5,188 nt of DNA, taken from Alphaproteobacteria bacterium. Lineage in GTDB: Bacteria; Pseudomonadota; Alphaproteobacteria; Geminicoccales; Geminicoccaceae. A program made the position numbers and the translations under genes. Below, in pieces: positions 1-5,188 of the stretch (within the stretch, counting starts at the first letter, position 1; the number at the start of each line of letters is the position of its first letter). The stretch covers positions 1 through 5,188 of the forward strand of contig JALSGW010000073.1 in the NCBI GenBank assembly GCA_026982585.1, in the 5' to 3' direction. The notes beneath the pieces were generated by a model that was given only the letters and a program-made list of their open reading frames with translations, searched no databases and was not told where the DNA came from.

Positions 1-768
1 CAGCACCGCCGTGGTGAGCAAAAGGGCGCCTGCGAAGCCCACCGCCGAGGCCTCGGTGGGGGTGAAGGCGCCGGCATAGAGCCCGCCCACCACCACCAGC
101 GCCAGCACCCCGGTGGGCAGGGCCCGCAGGGTGGCGCGAAACCGCTCGCCCCAAGCGGCCTTGGGGCTCGGACGGTAGGCGCCCCCGAGCGCGGCGTAGA
201 GCATGGCGAACAGGATGAACAGGCCGGCCAGCATGATGCCGGGGCCGATTCCGGCGAGGAACAGGTCGACGATGCTCTCCTCGGTCACCACCCCATAGAG
301 GATCATCGGGATCGAGGGCGGGATGAGGATTCCGAGGGTGCCGCCCGCGGCCAACAGGCCGAGCACGAAGCGGCGTTCGTAGCCGCGTTGGATCATCTCC
401 GGGATCGCCACCGTGCCGATGGTGGCGGCGGTGGCCACGGAACTTCCCGAGATGGCGGAGAACAGCGCGCAGGAGACGATGGTGGCGACCGCAAGCCCGC
501 CGGGCCAATGCCCGACCCAGGCCTGCACCGCCGCGAACAGGTCGCGCCCCACCCCGCCCTTGAGCAGGATGTTGCTCATGAGCAGGAACAGCGGCACCGC
601 GAGCAGCACGAAGTTGTCCACGGTGGAGAGCAGCGCCTGCGGCACCATGAGGGGCGAAAAGCCGCCGAGCAGGAGAAGTCCCAGCCCCAGGCCGCCGAGG
701 GCGAAGGCCACCGGCACGCCGAGGCCGAGCAGGGCGAGCAGGGCGACGAGGATGAGCGCGGCCGTCAC
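1..768 (-). CDS. dctM: TRAP transporter large permease, DctM subunit (partial, C-terminus outside window)
   Basis: This is the large membrane subunit of a TRAP transporter, the part that moves the solute across the inner membrane using an ion gradient. The window holds the first 256 codons; family members are usually about 425 residues, so roughly 40% is missing beyond the left edge. The protein is very hydrophobic with several membrane segments. Family landmarks are SGSSVATAATIG at residues 107-118, GTLGILIPPSIPMILYG at 143-159 and AGAFTPTEASAVG at 232-244. The start is GTG at 768, directly after the dctQ stop codon (TAG then GTG). A GAGGCGG ribosome site at 774-780 lies inside the end of dctQ, five bases from the start, so translation is probably coupled to dctQ. 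The family call is firm; the substrate is unknown. Confidence 0.96.
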   Translation of the reverse strand, partial: MTAALILVALLALLGLGVPVAFALGGLGLGLLLLGGFSPLMVPQALLSTVDNFVLLAVPLFLLMSNILLKGGVGRDLFAAVQAWVGHWPGGLAVATIVSCALFSAISGSSVATAATIGTVAIPEMIQRGYERRFVLGLLAAGGTLGILIPPSIPMILYGVVTEESIVDLFLAGIGPGIMLAGLFILFAMLYAALGGAYRPSPKAAWGERFRATLRALPTGVLALVVVGGLYAGAFTPTEASAVGFAGALLLTTAVL

Positions 769-1272
769 CTATTCCGCCTCATGGCTGAAGCCGATCCGGG
801 TCTCATCGCCGCGCAGGACGCGCACCCACTCCACCACGCATTGCAGGAGCAAAAGCGCCAGGCCCACGGGCACCGCCGCCTGGAGCAGCCACAAGGGCAG
901 GTCGAGCATGGTGGCGGTCCTGCGCCCCAGAGCGATGGTGTCGGCGAGAATCCGAAGCGAGTAGTAGAGGCCGATGGCCGAAAAGGCGGCGATCACCAGG
1001 AGGTTGAACGCCTCGACCAGCCGGCGCCCGAAGGGCGGCAGATGGGCGAACACCAGTCCCACCGCGATCAGCCGGCGGGTCTTGAGGAGATAGGCGGCGG
1101 CGAGCCAGGTGGCCCAGACCTGGGTGAGGCGGGAGAGTTCCTCGGCCCAGATGGTGGGTGCGTTGAAGAAATACCGCATCACCACCTCCCAGGCGAGCAT
1201 GCCGCCGATGGCGAAAAACGCCCAGCCCGCGGCTTCGGCGAGGAGATCGATGAGACGCGCGAAGGTCCGCAT
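769..1272 (-). CDS. dctQ: TRAP transporter small permease, DctQ subunit
   Basis: This is the small four-helix membrane subunit that partners DctM in a TRAP transporter. The 167-residue length is normal for the family. Hydrophobic segments lie at about residues 12-34, 50-66, 86-108 and 126-147. The best landmark is the DctQ motif at residues 28-48, WEVVMRYFFNAPTIWAEELSR, after the first helix. The following loop, where many family members read roughly G-x-H-I-x-V, reads RRLIAV here (67-72), without the histidine. The ATG at 1272 has no clear Shine-Dalgarno sequence; instead a GC-rich hairpin ends seven bases before it. dctP lies 51 bases upstream and dctM begins on the next base downstream, so the three genes form one operon. 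Confidence 0.95.
   Translation of the reverse strand: MRTFARLIDLLAEAAGWAFFAIGGMLAWEVVMRYFFNAPTIWAEELSRLTQVWATWLAAAYLLKTRRLIAVGLVFAHLPPFGRRLVEAFNLLVIAAFSAIGLYYSLRILADTIALGRRTATMLDLPLWLLQAAVPVGLALLLLQCVVEWVRVLRGDETRIGFSHEAE
774..780 (-). promoter_or_regulatory. Ribosome binding site for dctM, inside the end of dctQ
   Basis: The minus strand reads GAGGCGG five bases before the GTG at 768. It supports the non-ATG start of dctM and lies within the last codons of dctQ, as expected for translational coupling. Confidence 0.6.
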
Positions 1273-1279
1273 GACATGA

Positions 1280-1303
1280 GGGGGCGGCCCCGCGACCGCC
1301 CCC
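1280..1303 (-). promoter_or_regulatory. GC-rich hairpin between dctP and dctQ
   Basis: A perfect 8-bp inverted repeat (GGGGGCGG at 1280-1287, CCGCCCCC at 1296-1303 on the plus strand) with an 8-base loop lies in the 51-base gap between the dctP stop and the dctQ start. No T-run follows on the minus strand, so it is not a standard intrinsic terminator. Hairpins at this place in binding-protein transporter operons commonly protect the upstream mRNA from 3' decay, giving more binding protein than permease. Because it ends seven bases before the dctQ ATG, it could also limit ribosome access. The repeat is seen directly; the role is inferred. Confidence 0.55.
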
Positions 1304-1323
1304 GCTCCCGCGCCTTTGTGGAT

Positions 1324-2328
1324 CTACTGGGCGAGGCTCGCGCGCAGCTTGCGGGCCTCCGCGACCAGCCGCTCGCCGAGCGCGCCGCCCTGTTCCGCGA
1401 ACCAGGCGAACATGGGCTCGCTCGCCTGCCGCCAGGCCGCCATTTCCTCGGCGGTGGGCTCGTAGACGATCATGCCCTGGGCCTTGGCGTAGGCCTCGGC
1501 CTCCTGTTCGATCTCCACGATGCGCTCGCGGATCGCCTGCTCCGCCTTGGCCGCAGCCTCGCTGAGGATACGGCGGTCCTCCTCGGACAGGCTCTGCCAG
1601 AGGGATTCGTTGATGAGCACCACGAACTCGATATCGGCGATGGGCACCTTGGTGACCGCATCCATCACCTGATCGAGCTTGCGCGAGGGGATGGTGGTCA
1701 TGCCGGTCATGCCCACGTCCACCACGCCCCGCTGATAGGCGAGGAACTGCTCGGAGCCGGAGGTGAGCACCGGCTTGCCGCCCACCGTCTCGACCCATTT
1801 GCCGAGGGTCTTGCCGAACACCCGAACCTTCTTGCCGCGGATGTCCTCGGGACCCCGCACGGGCTCCTGTTTGGCGAGCAGGATGGTGCTGCCATAGGGC
1901 TGCCACCAGAGCACCCGGGCGCCGGTCTTGAGGATCTCCTCCTCGATGGGCGCGCGGATGGGCGATCCGGGGGCGATGGCCGCCTGCACCAGCTCGGGAC
2001 TGTCGAGCAGGAAGGGGACGTAGAACACGTCCACCGCCGGAATGGTGCCGGCGAAACGGGTCAGCGACGCCACCCCCATCTCGATGGCGCCGGAGCCGAC
2101 CGCCTGCGGCACCTCCTTGTCCTTGTAGAGCTGGGCCGAGGGATAGATCTCCACCTGCAGCCGGCCGCCGGAGGCGCGCTCGACCTCCTCCTCGAACAAC
2201 AGCAGGTTCTGGCCGAGATGGCTCTTGAGCGGCAGCTGCAGGGTGATGCGCAACGTGGTCTGGGCCAAAGCCTGGGCGCCCAAGGCCATCCCGAGGGCCA
2301 GGGCGAAGCCGAACGCGATACGACGCAT
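1324..2328 (-). CDS. dctP: TRAP transporter substrate-binding protein, DctP family
   Basis: This is the periplasmic solute receptor of the TRAP system; it binds the substrate and delivers it to DctQM. It has 334 residues, a typical length. A Sec signal peptide (MRR, then a hydrophobic stretch) probably ends after ALA at residue 22. Family landmarks are IYPSAQLYKDKEV with GAIEMG (61-85), and GKKVRV at 165-170, whose Arg169 matches the conserved arginine that usually pairs with the substrate carboxylate. GSEQFLAYQRGVVDVGMTG (191-209) is another typical segment. The ATG at 2328 is preferred over an in-frame upstream ATG at 2442, because GGAGGGAG lies four bases before it and the signal peptide then starts properly. 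It is the first gene of the operon. The substrate is probably an organic acid, but its identity cannot be read. Confidence 0.95.
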   Translation of the reverse strand: MRRIAFGFALALGMALGAQALAQTTLRITLQLPLKSHLGQNLLLFEEEVERASGGRLQVEIYPSAQLYKDKEVPQAVGSGAIEMGVASLTRFAGTIPAVDVFYVPFLLDSPELVQAAIAPGSPIRAPIEEEILKTGARVLWWQPYGSTILLAKQEPVRGPEDIRGKKVRVFGKTLGKWVETVGGKPVLTSGSEQFLAYQRGVVDVGMTGMTTIPSRKLDQVMDAVTKVPIADIEFVVLINESLWQSLSEEDRRILSEAAAKAEQAIRERIVEIEQEAEAYAKAQGMIVYEPTAEEMAAWRQASEPMFAWFAEQGGALGERLVAEARKLRASLAQ

Positions 2329-2332
2329 GTCA

Positions 2333-2340
2333 CTCCCTCC
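2333..2340 (-). promoter_or_regulatory. Ribosome binding site deciding the dctP start
   Basis: The minus strand reads GGAGGGAG four bases before the ATG at 2328. This strong match fixes the start and excludes a 38-residue N-terminal extension that would bury the signal peptide. Confidence 0.75.
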
Positions 2341-2405
2341 CTTGCTTGTGCTCCTCCCATACCGACCGCCGCAGCCCGGCGCAACGTCCGCCACGGCCGA
2401 AAGGC

Positions 2406-2420
2406 GCAGCCGTCGGCTGC
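2406..2420. promoter_or_regulatory. 15-bp dyad, candidate operator
   Basis: GCAGCCG-T-CGGCTGC is a perfect inverted repeat with 7-base arms around one central base. It lies upstream of dctP in the divergent region, about 85 bases from the dctP start. Its size and symmetry suit binding by a dimeric transcription factor, and TRAP operons are often under substrate-dependent control. No regulator gene is present in the window, and a GC-rich dyad can arise by chance, so the function is only a candidate. Confidence 0.35.
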
Positions 2421-2468
2421 AATACCGGGCGCATACCGCCATCTGTCACCAAAACGAGAACCCCTCGC

Positions 2469-2474
2469 TTGACA
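2469..2474 (+). promoter_or_regulatory. Possible -35 element for the TPR gene
   Basis: TTGACA, the exact sigma70 -35 hexamer, lies 59 bases before the chosen ATG on the coding strand. The corresponding -10 position has no good match (TGAGCT at 17-base spacing), so this is a weak promoter candidate. Alphaproteobacterial promoters do tolerate poor -10 hexamers. Confidence 0.3.
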
Positions 2475-2517
2475 GCGTTTCGATCATCGGTTGAGCTCAG
2501 ATACGGAGCTTCCTCCT

Positions 2518-2522
2518 GGAGG
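2518..2522 (+). promoter_or_regulatory. Ribosome binding site deciding the TPR gene start
   Basis: GGAGG ends 11 bases before the ATG at 2534. The spacing is slightly long, but an in-frame GTG at 2522 overlaps the site itself and so cannot be the start it serves. This supports ATG 2534. Confidence 0.55.
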
Positions 2523-2533
2523 TGGCGCGCCGC

Positions 2534-3838
2534 ATGGCTCGTCTGTGGCTGGTGATCCTTCTGGCGGGATTACTGCTGCCGCAGCTCGCGCGGGCCGCTT
2601 CGGACTGGGAGGAGCTGCTGCGCGCGGGATCGCGCCTGATGGAGGCGGGGCGTCTCGACGAGGCGGAGGCGGTGCTCGGGCGCGCCCTCAAGGCGGTCGG
2701 CGGCGGCGAGCTGGCGTTGCGCCGCAAGGCGCTCACCCTGAACGACCTCGGCATCCTGGCGGCGCGGGCCGGTCGTTTGGAGGAGGCGTACGCGCGGCTG
2801 GACGAGGCGCGGAAGATCCTCGAGGCGTTGGGAGCCGGGGCCCGGTCCCGGCTGGTCGCGGTGCTGGTCAACCTCGGGGAGGTGCTGCGGCGCCTGGGAC
2901 GGCTGGAGGAGGCGGAGGCGCGACTGGTGCGGGCCTTGGAGCTCGGCGAGCGGTCCGGCGCCGACCACCCCGGGACCCAGCAGGCGCGGCTTGCCCTTGC
3001 GCTGGTGCTGGAGCGGCGCGGCGAGGCGGAGCGGGCCTCCGAGCTCGCCGCCACGGCGGTCCAGGCCCTCACTCGCACCCTCGGCGCCGTCCATCCGCGC
3101 ACCCTGGACGCACGGCGCACGCTTGCGCGCCTGCTGCGCTCTCAGGGGCGGGAGGAGGAGGCGATCGCCGTGCTGCGCGAGGCCGTTTTAGCCGACGATC
3201 TGCCGGCGGAGCCGGCCGTTCCCCTGCTCGCCGATCTCGCCCATCTGTTGCGCCGAAGCGGTGCGCTGGAGGAGGCGGTTGAAGTGTTACGGCGGGCGCG
3301 GCGACTGCAAGTCGCCGCCGCCGGGGCCGATCATCCCCGCTCGCGGAGGCTCGCCAACGATCTCGGCGTGCTGCTCAAGGAGCGCGGCGCGCTCGCGGAA
3401 GCGCGTCGTCTCCTGGAGGAGGCGGTCGGCGCACCGGACCACCCCGAGCGGCCGCTCTATCTCGCCAATCTCGCCGCGGTGTTGGCGGCTTTGGGCGAGT
3501 ATGAGGCGGCCGGGGCCCGGCTGGATGCGGCCCTCGAGCTGCTGCAGGCCGATTCGGAGCCGGATCCGCTGCTCCTTGCGCGCGTGCGCAACGACCGGGC
3601 GGTGGTTTTGTTCGCCCTGGGCTCATGGCAGGAGGCGCTCGCGGAAAGCGACGCCGCGCTCGCGGCCGCGGAGCGCGCGCTCGGCGCGGCCGACCCGGCC
3701 CTGCTCCCCTATCTCGGCACCCGGCGGGCGCTCTTGGAGGCTCTCGATCAGGGAGAGCAGGTGCGGGCGGTGGACCGGCGCATGGCCGCATTGCGGGAGC
3801 GGCTTGTGGATCGGGTGGCTCCGGCCGCGGGTCCGTAG
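2534..3838 (+). CDS. Exported tetratricopeptide-repeat protein, function unknown
   Basis: I do not recognise this as a named gene. The 434-residue protein begins with a likely Sec signal peptide (MARLWLVILLAG, cleavage near ARA at residue 21). No lipobox cysteine is present, so it is probably soluble in the periplasm. The rest is about nine tetratricopeptide repeats. Their turn glycines (G-x-x-x-E-A pattern) are at residues 39, 80, 122, 163, 205, 243, 285, 321 and 363, mostly 41-42 residues apart. G-A-D-H-P-type linkers at 142-146, 184-188 and 264-268, and PDHP at 301-304, are the signature of kinesin-light-chain-like TPRs. Such arrays bind proteins or peptides; no enzymatic domain follows. 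It is divergent from dctP and 113 bases before glmS on the same strand. The TPR call is firm; partner and pathway are unknown. Confidence 0.88.
   Translation: MARLWLVILLAGLLLPQLARAASDWEELLRAGSRLMEAGRLDEAEAVLGRALKAVGGGELALRRKALTLNDLGILAARAGRLEEAYARLDEARKILEALGAGARSRLVAVLVNLGEVLRRLGRLEEAEARLVRALELGERSGADHPGTQQARLALALVLERRGEAERASELAATAVQALTRTLGAVHPRTLDARRTLARLLRSQGREEEAIAVLREAVLADDLPAEPAVPLLADLAHLLRRSGALEEAVEVLRRARRLQVAAAGADHPRSRRLANDLGVLLKERGALAEARRLLEEAVGAPDHPERPLYLANLAAVLAALGEYEAAGARLDAALELLQADSEPDPLLLARVRNDRAVVLFALGSWQEALAESDAALAAAERALGAADPALLPYLGTRRALLEALDQGEQVRAVDRRMAALRERLVDRVAPAAGP
2779..3424 (+). repeat. Recurring GGAGGAGGCG units inside the TPR gene
   Basis: The decamer GGAGGAGGCG occurs at 2779, 2905, 3268 and 3415, each time encoding the LEEA turn of a TPR unit. 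The first two are exactly 126 bases (42 codons) apart, which is the TPR period here. The repeats reflect the protein repeat and codon choice, possibly with old internal duplication; they are not a separate element. Confidence 0.6.
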
Positions 3839-3867
3839 GCGCGCCGATACCCGGCTGCGGTCCGGAT

Positions 3868-3891
3868 CCCGCGCGCGCTTGCGGGCGTTTT
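3868..3891 (+). terminator. Weak possible terminator between the TPR gene and glmS
   Basis: CCCGC (3868-3872) can pair with GCGGG (3881-3885) across an 8-base loop, followed by CGTTTT. A 5-bp stem and four Ts make a poor intrinsic terminator. If it works, it would only partly separate the TPR gene from glmS. The rest of the 113-base gap (3839-3951) shows no clear promoter or RNA gene. Confidence 0.25.
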
Positions 3892-3940
3892 GCGATCGCG
3901 CCATGGTGGAAGCAGCGAGCGTTGCGGCAGCAGGGGTCGC

Positions 3941-3945
3941 GGAGG
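3941..3945 (+). promoter_or_regulatory. Ribosome binding site for glmS
   Basis: GGAGG stands six bases before the ATG at 3952, an ideal spacing. The start is also fixed by the protein, since the catalytic cysteine must be residue 2. Confidence 0.75.
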
Positions 3946-3951
3946 CGTCGC

Positions 3952-5188
<1,237 letters not shown>

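Larger units (their letters stand above)
2329..2533. promoter_or_regulatory. Divergent intergenic region between dctP and the TPR gene
   Basis: These 205 bases separate two genes read in opposite directions, so both promoters should lie here or close by. It is visibly less GC-rich than the genes around it, especially at 2441-2505. It contains a 15-bp dyad (2406-2420), three ATACCG hexamers (2359, 2422, 2433) and one consensus -35 hexamer (2469-2474, plus strand). For dctP the best sigma70-like pair I see on the minus strand is TTGCGC (2379-2384) and TATGGG (2356-2361) with a 17-base spacer; each matches only half of the consensus. No sigma54 site with correct GG-N10-GC spacing was found. No protein-coding signal is apparent. 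Confidence 0.6.

Noticed and set aside
2385..2398. A sigma54-like TGGC...TTGC on the minus strand upstream of dctP
   Set aside because: The GG and GC pairs are separated by 8 bases instead of the required 10, so the spacing is wrong.
2329..2442. A 38-residue upstream extension of dctP from the ATG at 2442
   Set aside because: It would place the signal peptide inside the protein, lacks its own ribosome site, and ignores the strong GGAGGGAG before the ATG at 2328.
388..2472. A 694-codon open frame on the plus strand across the TRAP genes
   Set aside because: It is antisense to dctM, dctQ and dctP, which are recognisable families. Its translation is a low-complexity Gly/His/Arg/Glu-rich string, as expected for a mirror of GC-rich codons.
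2512..2522. CCTCC-T-GGAGG inverted repeat at the TPR ribosome site
   Set aside because: A one-base loop cannot form a hairpin, and the right half is simply the Shine-Dalgarno sequence.
3892..3899. GCGATCGC palindrome before glmS
   Set aside because: It is a single 8-bp palindrome in very GC-rich DNA; chance is a sufficient explanation.
3839..3951. A glmS ribozyme or riboswitch in the leader
   Set aside because: The known glmS ribozyme occurs in Gram-positive bacteria and needs about 150 or more bases; this 113-base gap shows no matching structure.

Overview
The window is about 70% GC by eye, gene-dense, and reads as ordinary chromosomal bacterial DNA. The GlmS fragment has a sugar-isomerase half (ACGT-AAYAGLVAKYWFE, then ASEFRYRQAPL) that resembles alphaproteobacterial GlmS. 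With the high GC and the tripartite TRAP transporter, this suggests an alphaproteobacterium, perhaps near Rhodospirillales. That placement is inferred from remembered family patterns, not from a search.

Layout. Positions 1-2328 hold a minus-strand TRAP uptake operon in the order dctP (binding protein), dctQ (small membrane subunit), dctM (large membrane subunit, cut by the left edge). A 51-base dctP-dctQ gap contains a strong GC hairpin. dctM starts on the base directly after the dctQ stop codon. Positions 2329-2533 are a divergent intergenic region with a 15-bp dyad, short ATACCG repeats and a possible -35 element. Positions 2534-3838 (plus strand) encode an exported protein made almost wholly of about nine tetratricopeptide repeats of the kinesin-light-chain type. 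After a 113-base gap, positions 3952-5188 hold the first 412 codons of glmS, cut by the right edge.

How the genes work together. DctP, DctQ and DctM form one transporter: DctP captures an organic acid or similar solute in the periplasm, and DctQM carries it across the inner membrane using an ion gradient. The substrate cannot be read from the sequence. GlmS makes glucosamine-6-phosphate for peptidoglycan and lipopolysaccharide. The TPR protein is probably a periplasmic protein-protein scaffold. Its position before glmS on the same strand allows co-transcription, but nothing in the sequence proves a functional link to glmS or to the transporter.

I found no mobile element, CRISPR array, tRNA, rRNA or defence gene, and no convincing evidence of a new multi-gene system. 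The points most worth a second look are the uncharacterised exported TPR protein, the hairpin before dctQ, and the dyad in the divergent promoter region.
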